A DNA stretch of 64,000 bases from Metellina segmentata (GCA_947359465.1 OX375879.1:124631409-124695408), one strand, 5' to 3'; shown: positions 1 through 11,653, counted from the stretch's first letter. Program-made: numbers and translations. The notes: a model not told the origin generated them from the sequence alone.

Positions 1-232
1 AGCCTATGTTTTCTGCAGTGCTCTAAAGTATAAGTGTACAAAATTTGGTGTGGATTGTTCAAACGGCGTAGATTTATATAGAAAATATACACACAAACAT
101 CCTTTATATATATAGAGAGAGAGATTTTGTTTGGGAAAAATACATTGATGAACATGTAAAAATACATATTCAATTTTTTTTTTTTTTTTTACTGTAAAAG
201 GAATTGGAAACAAATTGTCTTAAATAAAGCTA

Positions 233-238
233 TTTATT
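233..238 (-). promoter_or_regulatory. Poly(A) signal of the minus-strand host gene
   Basis: AATAAA on the minus strand (TTTATT on plus), about 45 bases after the stop codon of the terminal exon. An AT-rich, T-run tract follows. Confidence 0.45.
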
Positions 239-281
239 GTGAAATTTAGATAAAAAGCTTTTTAAGAGAGAGAGCATGAAC

Positions 282-428
282 TTACTTCTTGCAGCAAGGA
301 CTATCAAGGAAACGAGCATTCTTGTGCAGACACAAAGCAGGTGCATTTTTTTTAATCGCCTTTGATCGATTCCTCAGCATTTTCCACCTTCTCGTGCTGG
401 GAGGCAGATGAATTTTTTGGCCCATACT
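282..428 (-). CDS. Terminal coding exon of an unidentified host gene (exon E of five)
   Basis: The exon is read from 428 down to the TAA at 284-282. The acceptor is a good one (tttgcaattgcag) and the frame is open for 48 codons from phase 0, which matches the phase-0 donor of the exon at 7874-7975. The encoded tail is strongly basic (beginning SMGQKIHLPPSTRRWK, ending LDSPCCKK), so it could contact nucleic acid or act as a nuclear signal; that is inference. A GTAAGT overlaps the last codons and could be read as a donor, with a short hydrophobic peptide starting at the ATG at 346, but the phase match to the upstream exons and the poly(A) signal 45 bases downstream favour a terminal exon. I do not recognise the protein. 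Confidence 0.55.
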   Translation of the reverse strand, partial: SMGQKIHLPPSTRRWKMLRNRSKAIKKNAPALCLHKNARFLDSPCCKK

Positions 429-2006
429 CTGCAATTGCAAACAGTTCATACTAGGGTTTGAAAATCATAAGCATCCTTAGTAATAGAAAATCATCGAGCG
501 ATATTGAGCATTGCCCTGTCTTGAACAGATGGATGAGGCCAGAGCAAAGAATTTAAAATAACAGTTAGTTTACATGCATGACTTCTAAATTAAGAACAGA
601 GTGGTATTTAATAAATGCATTCTTCTTTTACACAATTTACATTCACAGATGCATTAAGTAAAAAATGGCGGGGTTTTCTTCTCCCGTACAGTTAGACTGA
701 AAGAAAACGCCTCCCAATAAAATAACCTGTTTTTCATTGAAGTCATCAAAGATCATGAAAGAAAAAGAGACAGTCACTAAAGTCAGGCTCATTACTTCTC
801 ATTTTGTTTTTTTACTCACTAAAATCAAATGATATTACTCTCAAGCTGGTCACCTAAGTCTTTGGATCCTCAGATCTCAAGCCAATTTGTGCAATGTATA
901 AATGAATAAAAACAGAATCGGCGTTGATGTCTTGGATCTCGACCCTCCTGGTGGTCGTCTCGACGTTGCATCGTATCCAAAAGCGACCTTTGTGGTCGAG
1001 ATATCCTGTGATTAGAAAACTGACCTGAATCGGGTCATCAAAAAATTTAAAATAAATATCTCAATGACATTGTTGTTAACAAAATGTATCCGATCTTGAA
1101 GGATCAGATACCTCGTCGAGACCACCCGGAGAACGACCTTGAAACCCAGAAAATCTGTATTTTGCAACCAGTTTTCGAACTTTAGTTTGTTGTCTTTCCA
1201 CCATGATGAAATTTCGAGTGACCTCTAGTCAGACGTGGTTCTGGAAGTACATGTACAAATTACAAAAGACTGAAATCCCTTTGAAGTGTGGAATTCAAAT
1301 GGAGAAAGAAAGCAAATTCAATTGAAATCATTATTATCCAAGGAGCACACCTTGAACCCGCCCAGCAGTCGATGCAGCGTGGGTCTGCAGCTTCTGGACT
1401 GCACAAATGAAGTCGGCCGTGGCGTCTTGCGTGCTTGCTTAGCGTTGCACTTTGTGGAAAACATTTTTAGGATTCAGCTTACATTTCTGGTGGCAAACTG
1501 TCGAAATGAGTCGTTACTGACGGCACATTGATCCCTGAAGATCCTCAAAAACATCGATAAAGCTCTCCATGAAATGAATTGAACCGCTGTGTTACCTATA
1601 ACTGGATTGGCTGACTTGAAATTTACTTTCAGCATGTCAAGCAAACATTTTTTTATTCTTCAATGAACCAGAAAAGATATAGTACATTTTAATATTTTTG
1701 TAGCAGAGAACTTGGCCAATTTTTATGAACTCAGTTGGTGATTTTGGATATCACAAATCATTTCCTCAAAAATTTTATAAACATTTCTCTCATTTATATT
1801 AGCTACATGTTTTGTATGAAGGAAATGCAGTTCATTTTATTGAGACAAATCGGAGTTGAGAAATCACGGAACTTCGCGCTGGTCATAGTCGTTAGCGAGC
1901 ATGAATAGCAGGTCCCCCACATCAATTTGTGGGTCCCATTGCCAGCTTTAATGACAGGCTCCTCCCTACCTCACCCATGTCCCTTTTATACTGTTTATGT
2001 TGGAAC
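429..2006. other. Intronic AT-rich sequence; one weak inverted repeat
   Basis: I find no gene here. An imperfect inverted repeat is visible: the arm around 935-995 contains GGTGGTCGTCTCGACG and the arm around 1075-1140 contains CGTCGAGACCACCC. It may be a decayed MITE. The open frame at 1286-1531 has no family resemblance and no convincing splice context. Confidence 0.3.
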
Positions 2007-2587
2007 CAGGGTGTAAAAAAATCATGCTTTTTTTTTTAATCAATTAATCAGATTTATTTTATTTAAATCGGATTATTTTGATTTAAATAAGATTTTTCTA
2101 TTTAAATTTCTTCAGGCCCTAAACACTGTTTATATAATAAATATATATAAATTTGTTAAATAAAAAATTGAGTTTGTGACATGACATGTAAACCAATATT
2201 TATTTTAAGTAAACAGTCAGAATTTGTGACATGGTAAATCAATATTTACTTAACATTTTTTTAACATTTTTTAAAACACAAGTTGACATTCTACTTAGTT
2301 TTTCTTGAGAAAATTACATCATCATGTTAACAAATTTATCAGCAAGTGTAAGTGACAGACCTAAACTATAGTCTGAGAAGTAGAATAGAACTCAGAAATA
2401 ATCAGACTATAGTAAATTCTGATTTAAAAAAAAAAACTGCCGAGCAGCAATAATAATTGGATTTTCACTTAGTTTTAATTCATATTGGATCTTTTTTTTT
2501 TCCTTGCTTACATTTTAATGGCTGTGTGTGAAAATGTATATTTCTACTCTTTTAATCTCTATTGGTAACTACAAGAATAAGCAAACA

Positions 2588-3008
2588 CAGAGGTTCCCAA
2601 ACTTATCCAAGTGGTGGCACCCTTAAGAGAATTATAATTTTCTCACAGCACCCTCGTCATCATGTAATATTTATCTGTGGTATATTATTACATATATATA
2701 CACATTTCATATTTGTAGCACTTTGAAAAAGAAATTAGAGAATTAAGAACATAAACATAATTAATACAACTAGTATTTAAAATTCACACACAAACACTTT
2801 AATTTTACTTAATAAGAAAACATAGGTCAGTGAAAATATAAATAAAACAAATAAAATTACCTTCATCATGCTCTTGGTGGGGGAGTGAATTGTTTTTTGA
2901 TAAGTGACCTTAAACCTTTTTTCTTTTGCTTAGAAATAGCTTAGATTGGAGATTACGGGCGCTTCGCAGCACCTCTCATCTCTCTACGCACACACTTTGG
3001 GAGCTAAC
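2588..3008. mobile_element. Possible small hAT-like MITE inside E1
   Basis: It starts CAGAGGTTCCCAAACT and ends near CACACTTTGGGAGCTAAC, roughly the inverse. The inner sequence 'gtggcaccc' is a common hAT end motif. The ends are degenerate and no clear target duplication is seen. Confidence 0.35.
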
Positions 3009-3987
3009 TAACAAATGCCTCAAAAACTTTACTTCCCACTTGTGTTTTCTTTTAGCTAATAAAATCAGTCACCTTTTTCGTTTATAATTTTGAATCAAAC
3101 TGTTGTATACTTCCTTTAAGTGTTTATATTATGAGTGCTGTTAATCAGAAATGTTTATACATTACTGTTTCCAGTATATAGTATATTCTAATAATTTACA
3201 ACTGGCTGTTGCAATCTTTTATCATATGCAGTAATTGAACCAGTTCCCTCTGAGCTGGGTGTAAACATTAGTGCTGAAATCCCCATGAGTGCAGAAAAAT
3301 TAAAGCATTTGACCACTTCTGTCATTTTTCTATGGTGTATTTACTTAGTTATAAAAATGTAAAAATAGTTGTGATTTAAATCAGTGATTTTTTTTTTTAA
3401 TCATTTGATTAAAATCATGATTTAAATCAAGTGATTTAACAGGGTGGCAACAAAATCCTCGAAAGAAAGTTCCCTGATATTTCCCTGATTTCCATGATAG
3501 TGTGACAAAAATTTCCCTGATTTTACAAATCCCTTAAGAAATGTCGGGATCCGTAATTTGTATCGATATACAGTACCCACACAACAATGTTTTTAAATAT
3601 TTAGCGTCAGATGGGGTAAAAGGATCACATTCTCCACAAATATTTTGTATTTTTTTCTCATCAGATATTTTAATTGTTATTGTAAGAGTTGGAACCCTTA
3701 ATGGAACTCTAACAATAGCAATTGATAAAACTGGGGAAAAAAATAAAAATATTTTGATCATGAACTTTTCATACCTGTCTCTACATTGTCCAAATATACA
3801 TAAAAATGAAATGCAAAAAACATAAAAAAATTTGTACAGATTCAGTCTACGTTCAAAACGGGTACAACGATCTTGGCGCCTTTTTGGCGCACTTCTAGTA
3901 GCGAGTTAGGGCAGGTTAAGGCAACCCATCTGCATTACGATTATTGTGGTTTCCATGGCAACATCGGCAAGTGAAAAGTTAAACCTT

Positions 3988-4400
3988 TTGGCTCGGTGCA
4001 CACATCCGGTATTTCAACGTACGGCGGCGGTGCCGCAAAGAAAGTGCGGTCTGAGATACATTAGATCCAATGGAGTAGTGCACACATGCCTCCGGCGCCA
4101 ATGCGGCGATGTACGTCCACCTTGCATGCTATTTGTACCACAGTTCCCCACGGCGCTGCAGGTCGCCACACACGCTTCTCCGGTCTGAAGTAATTAATAA
4201 ATGGTTGATCCAGTAACGTCTATTTTGTTTCAAAATATACTTTTTGACACTAAGTTAGCGAAATAAACACGTTTTCTTCGATAGAATATTTATCGCAAAT
4301 GGCACGAAATGAGTACTTGCGTTATTTCACGATTATGTGTGCATAGTTGGGCTTCCGTGCCGCACGTTGAAAAATCGGATGTGTGCACCCCCCATGCCTT
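3988..4400. mobile_element. MITE with GTGCACACATCCG terminal repeats
   Basis: The left end GGTGCACACATCCGGTATT and the inverted right end GGTGCACACATCCGATTTT both continue with TTCAACGT and a GC-rich stretch. Related GCACACAT motifs recur internally and again near 9860-9960. The ends recall PIF/Harbinger-like MITEs, but I cannot fix the superfamily. The open frame across its GC-rich left half is not convincing coding sequence. Confidence 0.5.
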
Positions 4401-4615
4401 AGACTAGACTTTTACCATGATCGCGCCAAGGAAGAATTTAGACAACGGCCAGTACATCAGTTGTACCTTAAAATTTATAAGAATCGCGCCAAGAAATAAT
4501 TTAGACTACGGCAGTCACAGAAGTTGTGCATTGAAAGTTATAAGAATCGCGCAAAGATAGAATCGCGCTTGTTATATCGATAGTCGTAGTCAAAAAGTTA
4601 AATTTTCATTTTGAA

Positions 4616-5686
4616 TCTCTAATATTACAAACGGAAGTGTTTGTCAGTCTGTTTGTTTCCTGCACGCAAAGTACTGACGAATCTATGGCGCTTACATCAC
4701 AGGTAGTCCGAACGTTTTGCAATTTTTGGGACGCAGCGAATTTTAAAATTCAATCTAGAACATTTTAAAATGAATTTGATGAAGTGTAATTATTATTGAA
4801 TGCAACAGCATAGAAGATCACAGATTCTAAATTTTTTTTTTTCGTTTCCCTTATTATTTTGCATGGAGCAATGATTTTCTAGCAGACGATAAAAAACAAA
4901 TAAACTTTTAACTGGAGTTATTTAGTTCTTTTTTCGATCTATTAGACCGTTAAAGACAGAGTAAAAATTTCAACGGATTTGAAATCTGCGAAAAATTTCA
5001 CGTTAGATCAATACCTAAAAATATTTTTTTTTTTAAATAAATAAAAAATTTTAATTGAATATCTTCACAATTTTCGGAAGAGATTGTGACGTTTAGAGAT
5101 TTTCAGCGAGAAGAAAGAAAAAATAAAAAATAACCATTTTATGGCATTGTTTAGTTCTTTTTTGTAAAATCGGGATCGTTAAAGACAGATTGAAAATTTC
5201 AACGGATTTGAAATTTGACACCAGATATATAGATACCTTATACGTTTGATTTTCTTTTAATAAATCATTTTTTAACTAAATATTTATACTTTCATAAGAG
5301 ATGGTGACGTCACGGCGAAATCCCATTTGGTTTGCCAAGCAAACCAACAAACACCACGGGCAAATCCGTTAGGCTGTTATCCAATTTGCGAAGCAAATCA
5401 TAGTTCACAATATTCATAATTTGGTTTACTTCCCAAACCAAATGGAAATTCGCAGGGAATTAATTCCAATAGGCTACGAATTCCCATTCCATTCGCAAAT
5501 TAACAGCACGGGCAACGCCATGATGCCTGTTATCCAATAGGCAACGAATTCTCATTTCGTTTTTTCTCAAACTGTATTCGTAGCAATCACCGAGGGTTAG
5601 CGAGCAACACCTAATTAGTTAGCACCTGACCCCACGAAAAGAACTGTCACGGGGAACGCCGTGCTGACAACGCACAGTGTGGCTAG
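4616..5686 (+). mobile_element. Helitron-like nonautonomous element, copy 1
   Basis: It begins TCTCTAATATTACAAACGG after an A and ends GTGTGGCTAG before a T, the TC...CTRR between A and T arrangement of Helitrons. It shares its whole layout with copies at 6505-7600 and 27265-27997: the GGAAGTGTTTGTC head, TTTTAAAATTCAATCTAGA, and repeated AAATTTCAACGGATTTGAAA blocks. CACGGGGAACGCCGTG close to the end can fold as a hairpin. No Rep/helicase is encoded. Confidence 0.6.
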
Positions 5687-6504
5687 TATTCTTTAAAGTT
5701 CTTTCAAAATTCGTTGAATTGTCGGCTGATTTCAGTGGTTCATTTGAAATAATTCCTTCTTTGGCAAATTTAGAAGTGCGCCAAAAAAAGCGCCAAGGCC
5801 GTTACACCGCTATAAACGTAGAATGAAGCTTTATCAAAAAATTCTACAAAAATATAGTTGCAAGAAAAAAATATTAATTTAATGCACAAAAAACACATCA
5901 TTAGTTACATAAATTTAAAATTGTGTACCACAAGTTGTATCCCTGGCCTCACGGCGACGAGACGCTCAGGCAGCAAAAACCACGGTGGCGGTTTTCGCTT
6001 TGTTCGAAAATTACGACGCCAGTGTTCTTTATTCGAATTACAATTTCGGCGAAAACGATTTATTCGATTCTCAAAAGTACTTGTAATCGCACATCTCTAA
6101 ATAGGCCACAAATGACAGTAGTCACCGTTTTCATAAAAATTTTAAAAATTCCCTGATTTTTGTGAAATTTGGAAATTTTCCCTGAGAATTCCCTGATATT
6201 TCCAGAATTAAAAAGTTCCCTGAGAATTCCCTGATTTCCCGGTTCTGTTACCACCTTGTTTAAATCTTAACACCCTGGTTAGAACAGAGACATTTATAAT
6301 TTGTTTTAAAAGCATTTTCCATAGTTTATTCCTAAAACATACTTCATATAGGATTATAAGAGTGACATACAATATACCATATAACAAACAAGACATTTAG
6401 GTAAAAAAGTATAGACTGAAAAAACATTTGGTTAATAAATATAGTTACTAGTAGCATACAGTTTTAATACCCGAAAAATCATAATGTGTTTTGTAAATGT
6501 ACAA

Positions 6505-7600
6505 CTAGCCACTGCGTTTCGTGGGGTCAGGTGTGACCACTGCTCGCTAGCTCCTAATGATGCTACAGATTTCTGGCTTCGCAAACCAAATGGGAATTCG
6601 TAGCCTATTCGTGGGTAACAGCCATCACAGTGTAGCCCGTGGTGTTGATTTGCTTCACAGACCAAATGGGAATTCATAGCCTATTGGATAACAGCCATCA
6701 CTACGTTGCACCTGGGGGCAACGCCGTTATGGTCTTATCATTGTCCAATGCGACCAAGTTTGAATTGCGAAGAGATCCAATCGGAGTGACATCACAATCT
6801 CTTGCGAAAATATAAATATTTAATTGAAAAAAATTTTATCAAAAGAAAATTAAACGTATAAGGCATTTATCGGGTGTAAAATTTTCTGCAGATTTCAAAT
6901 CCGTTGAAATTTTCAATCTATCTTTAACGATCCTGAATTTACAAAAAAGAACTAAGCAATGTAAATCCGTTGAAATTTTCAATCTATCTTTAACGATCCT
7001 GAATTTACAAAAAAGAACTAAGCAAACAAGTAAAAATTTTTTTATTTGTTTTGCTTCCCTTGGCTGGAATTGTTCAAGTGCAAGAAATGGAATGCTGTGA
7101 TATGAAAGTCAAATTCGTATTGGAAAAAATATAAATAAAATTACAATTAAAAAATTATTTATTTAATGAAAATCATATTTTTTGGTATCGATCTAATTTA
7201 AAATTTTCCGCTGTTTTCAGATCCGTTGAAATTTTTACTCCAGATTTAACGATCTGGGAGATAGAAAAAAGAACTACATAACTCCAGACAAAACTTTATT
7301 TCTTTTTTTCGCCAGATGAAATCGTTCCTCCGCAATATCAAACAGAAACGGAAAAAAATTAATTTAGAATCTGTCATCTCTTTATTATGCTATTGCCATT
7401 CTAAGAAAAACAATAATAATCAAATTCCAATAAATTAATTTAAAATATTCTAGATAGAATTTTAAAGTTTGAGCGCAATAAAAAAATTGCAAAACATTTG
7501 GACTCCCTGTGTGCCAAGTTTCATTAGTGTAAGTGCCATAGATTCGTCAGGACACTCCTCACAGACAAACAGAAAAACACTTCCTTTTATAATAGTAGAG
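6505..7600 (-). mobile_element. Helitron-like nonautonomous element, copy 2 (inverted)
   Basis: Read on the minus strand it begins TCTACTATTATAAAAGGAAG at 7600 and ends GCAGTGGCTAG at 6505, followed by T. It is in opposite orientation to the copy at 4616-5686, so the pair is a large imperfect inverted repeat with an ~800-base spacer. Its far part contains repeats of AACCAAATGGGAATTC, shared with copy 1. Confidence 0.6.
6897..7025. repeat. Direct tandem duplication inside Helitron copy 2
   Basis: The block AAATCCGTTGAAATTTTC ... AAAGAACTAAGCAA occurs twice in a row, period about 64 bases, with no visible difference over most of its length. It is a recent duplication. Confidence 0.85.
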
Positions 7601-7696
7601 CAACATGGTTATATGACCCAATAAAACTTATATGAGCCCAATCATACAGTTAGGTCCAATGATAGAAGTGTTAAAAAAACAAATTACACCCATTAC

Positions 7697-7699
<3 letters not shown>

Positions 7700-7736
<37 letters not shown>

Positions 7737-7748
7737 TTTTTTTTTAAT
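7700..7748. repeat. Poly(A)/poly(T) low-complexity tract
   Basis: About 30 consecutive A followed by GG and a short T run. The frames crossing it on both strands are artefacts of the homopolymer. Confidence 0.85.
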
Positions 7749-7873
7749 TTGAAAAAATTTTCAAATTTAATTATTGATTCTAATAACCTTAAAATTTCTA
7801 ATTTTCTCAAAGTGGAGTGGCTGACATTTATACATATATGCAGGTTATCAGAGTATTAATTTCTGGTACTCAC

Positions 7874-7975
7874 TCCCAAGACGGGCCTCAAAAGAACGAA
7901 CCGAGATGCCACTAGACAATGTCCGTCACGTTGATTGATGTGTAGGAGGCAATATCCTCCGTAGATCGTTTGATG
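7874..7975 (-). CDS. Internal exon D of the unidentified minus-strand host gene
   Basis: The exon is 102 bases with a strong acceptor (ttttttcttcctag) and a perfect donor (GGA|gtgagt). Only one of three frames is open, and it starts and ends in phase 0, compatible with the upstream exon (10789-10938, phase-0 end) and the terminal exon (phase-0 start). The 34-residue product contains YGGYCLLHINQRDGHCLVAS and looks like a globular, beta-rich segment with two Cys. No family is recognised. Transposon copies fill the introns on both sides. Confidence 0.6.
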
Positions 7976-9558
7976 CTAGGAAGAAAAAAAAATCGATGGT
8001 TTGAAAAATAAATTTGAAAAAAAAAAAAAAAACACTGTAATATCACGATACTGTGAAAACAAATTTAACCCTCAAATACATTTTTCTAAATACAAGATCT
8101 TCAAAAGTACTGAAAATTATCTAAAAAAAAAGGCATTGGCAGCATCAATGAATCGGTTGGGTGTTCATGGTGTCAAGACGCTATTGGGTCAAGCTACACC
8201 CAACACAAGACAACGTAAGAAAATGTTGTAGATGAGGCATTAGGTAGCAGAGTAGTGGAATGAAAGCAGAATAAGGGCTGTAATTGACCAAGCAGCACCC
8301 AACAATGCCAAGTAATTTGACATAGACACAATGGAAATTTAACTGATACACGCAGGGAGGAATCGAAGCTGCCGTGATGGTGCATTGAGCCGCGTTTACG
8401 CGTACCCCTACAAACACCAAAGACGTTCCGAGAAACGGCACACGTTTTAGCGTCGAGGTGGTGTGTTTGCAATCAATTTTGCTTTCCACCAGGAGTCTGT
8501 AACAATCAAAGAACTGCAGCATCTTTGGGGGATATTTCTGCATGACACAATTTGGGGTGAAAATGCTCCCCTTTCCTTGTTGTAGACAATCACTCGCTCC
8601 CCTCTGCCCTTCGGTGCCCCTTGCTGTGTCTTTTGTTCGCTCTCATTTTGACATTTTGCTCTGTTACTAGTGTTTTGTCTACAACACTACACCCCTTCAT
8701 GTTGTCACCAAAGCATTTACACAGGAGGGTCGAAAGGGGTCATAAGATGTCTTCGATGCAAAAAGGGGGAGAAAAATATTTCCAACTTCGGTGTAAACGG
8801 GCTTTGGTGAACCAACAAGCAAACCTCTTTCCACCGCCAAGATTCATGAAAAACAAACTAAACTTAAGACCCTGCCCTAAGTGAATGACAGGTCCTGTTG
8901 CTATGACTACCGAACCCAGACTAGGTGGGGAGAGCGGTTCTCATGCTAAACAGAAAGAACAAAAAGTGGATGCATTGTTGGATTTCGGCTCACGGGGGCA
9001 GGTGCCGTGGAGCTGGTGACGGCAGAGTGGCGAAAGGCTTGTCGAGGAGAGCCTTCTGGAAAGGCAACCACAGTGAGGAAGGGTATGCAAGGAAAATAAA
9101 AGGGAGGAGACACATAAAAAGACGTGCTCCTGGCAGGCATACAAAATGTAGATGACAACACCTTAACACAACTAGCAATAAAAATCGAATAGCTTTCAAA
9201 TTACGAATTAGATTTAATACTCAGGTCATTTTTGAGAGCAAATTAGACACAGGCCTACGCTCCCGTTATGATCATTCTAGAAACAAACAGAACTGTCGTA
9301 CTTACCGGATAATAGAAAAGCAATTCGGAAAATACGACTGGAATCTGAAAACAGATTGAAGCATTCAAATCAATATGAAAGAAACAAGTCGAAATAAAGT
9401 AAATAAAAAAAATATTTATCTTACTTTTTTATGTAGAATGACAGCTGTCAATAACTTAGTGATCTTTGAGAGAAAAATCAAAACATTAGAAAACATTTTA
9501 TCATATTATTCATTGAGCTTCATTATAGAAGAGAAAAAACACATTAAGTTTATGAAAC
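7976..9558. other. Intronic sequence with no recognisable gene
   Basis: Several overlapping open frames occur (for example 8181-8543 minus and 8925-9155 plus), but none shows a domain, codon pattern or splice context that I can support. The 8930-9150 part is GC-richer than its surroundings. A foldback at 8704-8815 is listed separately. Confidence 0.4.
8704..8815. repeat. Short foldback (TTCACCAAAGC...GTTTACAC type)
   Basis: GTTGTCACCAAAGCATTTACAC (in part, 8702-8723) is the imperfect inverse of GTGTAAACGGGCTTTGG (8792-8808), with about 70 bases between. It is probably a MITE remnant. Confidence 0.45.
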
Positions 9559-10685
9559 CATGGTACCCACACATTTATCCAAAAAAAATTCAAGGACTTT
9601 TCAAAACTAAAAAACTATTTTTCAAGGACCTAAAATTTTTTATAACGACCTAAAACAAGGCATACACAAAAGTAGTCAATTAAAAAGAAAAATTTGAAAA
9701 ATATAAAAAAAAGACAATTTTTTTTTTAAAAACTACTGAGAGAAAAAAAAAGAAAGGTTGTCATCAATTTTAGTTATAATTTGGATTTTCTTTTCTCACA
9801 GAACCTGTGATTGTTTTTGTTGCAAACTGGGCTTCTCGTCTCAATACTAACTATCAGGCTACTTGCACACATATCGATTTCGGTCATGCGATAAAACAGC
9901 GCACGATAAATTATTTTGGTGGCACGAAGAAGAGTATGGGAGCGTGCACACACATGGTTCGATCTACACGACACAATCTCCATTTTGCTGTCGTCCACTG
10001 CCACTACAACAGACGGCTGTCGTGGTTTATTTTGTTTGAGAAACAAATCAAGTTTTGACTGGTGTTAGGGCTTTTTTACTATCTAGTCTAAGTTTCTATC
10101 TATGCGATCGTTAAAGATAAGAGTAAAAATTTCAAAGGATTTTAAATCTGCAGAAAATTTCACAACAGAAAGATATACGAAATGTTATTTTCTTAAAACT
10201 TTTATTTTTAAATTGCAACTTTTATATTTTTGCAATAAGAATTTGGCTTCATTTCTTTGGATGTGTGCCAGGTTTCCAATGACGTCCTGAGTGCTAAAGC
10301 TATGTTTTTCTACGGTACCGTTATACATCATGATGTGGCAGGCATAACAAGACGGCCGTCTTAACGGAGACCAGACGTGTCAACTTAGATGGACAGAATA
10401 CAGTGGAAAATGGATGATCTAGACGTAGCATTATTGGTATATCACAGTGTCAAAGTGCAAAACACCGGTTTCATTCAGAGTAACGCTTAAATGGCGCACC
10501 TCCTGTGGAGGAAAACTAGTCTGGACAAGTTCCAATGCAAGACGAAATTACACAACTATGTACTAGTTAAAAAATCAAGTACTTTCAAGGACTTTTTACC
10601 AAGTTCATTAATTTTCAAGGGCCCCTAGTAAGGAAAATAAATTTCAAGGACTTTTAAGGACTTTTCAAGGACTGTGGGAACCCTG
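9559..10685. mobile_element. Inverted-repeat element E4 with TTCAAGGACTT-rich ends
   Basis: The left end is CATGGTACCCACACATT and the inverted right end is CAGGGTTCCCACAGTCC. Inside both lie clustered TTTCAAGGACTTTT motifs (9588-9640 and 10578-10672). It resembles E2 in design: hAT-like termini with a repeated subterminal motif. No clear target duplication. It contains a MITE-like segment (about 9855-10010) and a Helitron-family fragment. Confidence 0.5.
10083..10335 (+). mobile_element. Fragment of the Helitron-like family inside E4
   Basis: The block around GATCGTTAAAGATAAGAG and AAATTTCAAAGGATTTTAAA matches the middle of the 4616-5686 family, and GTGTGCCAGGTTTCCAAT matches its GTGTGCCAAGTTTC segment. 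Both ends are missing. Confidence 0.45.
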
Positions 10686-10788
10686 GAAACAGTTTTATGA
10701 ATTTCCAGTAATACAGAATTTTAGTGAATTTTTGTTTTAAGTGCTAATCAAAAAGACATTGATGAATAAAGTACAAATAAAATCTTAC

Positions 10789-10938
10789 TTCATTATCATA
10801 TGGAAATGTGAAAATTCCATGCATCCTGTCTTTGTTTTTAATTGAAAAACTGAAACGATCTGGTTCAGAATTTATATCTATAACCAGATAATTGAACCAT
10901 GATACCAGTGAGAGATTAGTCAGGATGTTTTGCAGCAG
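10789..10938 (-). CDS. Internal exon C of the unidentified minus-strand host gene
   Basis: The exon is 150 bases, exactly 50 codons, phase 0 at both ends. The acceptor is tttttttccag and the donor GAA|gtaaga. Its product includes LSLVSWFNYLVIDI, then SFSIKNKDRMHGIFTFPYDN, a pattern typical of a conserved globular domain (strand with a buried WF, charged loop, second strand). It can follow exon B (ends GAG|gtgagt, phase 0) and precede exon D. The intron separating it from B is about 13.6 kb and filled with LTR and DNA transposons. I do not recognise the family. Confidence 0.65.
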
Positions 10939-11653
10939 CTGGAAAAAAATTTGTATAAGATTCAAGGCATCAAAATCAATTTTTTTAAATAAAAAATGTC
11001 ATACTTTTGTGATATTTACTCGTATTTGTATCAGAGTTAATAGCTGGATCATAATTCAATTTTAATGAACAACTCCAAAGTTTTTAATTACCAAGACCTG
11101 TCATCATTTTGTCAATATTTCATGGACAGTGCCTATAAAGATAGAAATTCTATTTGCCACATCCTGACTAGATATAGGTGTTATGAATTATATATTTATG
11201 TTATGTGTGCATGTGCACCTAGCATTCTAATAATCTGCTAAATGTATTTTAATTTGTTCTTTACTTGTTGGCATATAATTTCTCATTTTTTACAAATTCC
11301 TGTGATCCATCCAGAATATTTAATGTGGAACATCCCATGTAAAATGATAATGGGATTGTTAAAATAATTTGCTTCAACTACAACATGTAGTTTGTTGCAG
11401 TAACATTTTAGTAATTTTTTGGTACTTATGATTTTTAGGTCGTTTGCAAGATTTTAATCCAAGGCGTCATTCGAAGCTGATCGAGGAATCATTCCAATAC
11501 CCTTGCAAGGTAGTTGGAAATTTAATGATGTATAAAATCAACCATTTTTGATTATTTTTCCTTCTGACAATTAACATACATAATACTCAAAGCATGAATT
11601 CACCAATTCTAAAGCCTCAGTATGATTGTTGAATGGTACACATTCCTCTAAAT

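Larger units (their letters stand above)
3843..5825. mobile_element. Inverted-repeat element E3 inserted in E2
   Basis: The arm at 3843-3897 (CAGTCTACGTTCAAAACGGG ... TTGGCGCACTTCT) is the inverse of 5772-5825 (AGAAGTGCGCC ... AACGTAGAATG), about 50 bases each. A lone copy of the same end lies at 60449-60510. The interior has been invaded by a MITE and a Helitron-like element. No coding capacity remains. Confidence 0.55.
3440..6258. mobile_element. Inverted-repeat element E2 with CCCTGA-rich ends, inserted in E1
   Basis: The left end is CAGGGTGGCAACAAAATCC and the inverted right end is CAAGGTGGTAACAGAACCGG. Both are followed inward by clustered TTCCCTGA motifs (about 3468-3520 and 6148-6238). 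Direct repeats TTTAA (3435-3439 and 6259-6263) flank it. After removing E2 the E1 sequence joins cleanly. No transposase is seen. Confidence 0.6.
2007..6277. mobile_element. hAT-type element E1, outer layer of a nest
   Basis: The left end is CAGGGTGTAAAAAAATCATG and the right end, inverted, is CAGGGTGTTAAGATTTAAA. It is bounded by 8-base direct repeats GTTGGAAC (1999-2006) and GTTAGAAC (6278-6285), one mismatch, the size expected of hAT insertion. The interior is rich in TTTAAATC motifs. I see no transposase, so it is nonautonomous or decayed. It was split by insertion of E2 at 3440. Confidence 0.7.

Noticed and set aside
286..346. Short minus-strand exon with a hydrophobic leader (MLVSLIVLAA) ending at GTAAGT
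   Set aside because: The overlapping phase-0 terminal exon fits four other exons and has a poly(A) signal, which explains the sequence better.
3946..4188. 80-codon GC-rich plus frame
   Set aside because: It lies across a MITE with matching terminal repeats; no domain.
8181..8543. 120-codon minus frame, the longest of that stretch
   Set aside because: No recognisable motif, Cys/His pattern irregular, overlapping frames equally open, no splice support.
11442..11511. Possible plus-strand exon reading LQDFNPRRHSKLIEESFQYP
   Set aside because: The acceptor is good but the donor is weak (aag|gtagtt). It lies in an intron of the minus-strand gene, and the minus strand also has an open stretch (CKGIGMIPRSASNDALD). 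I cannot decide between them, so it is not annotated.
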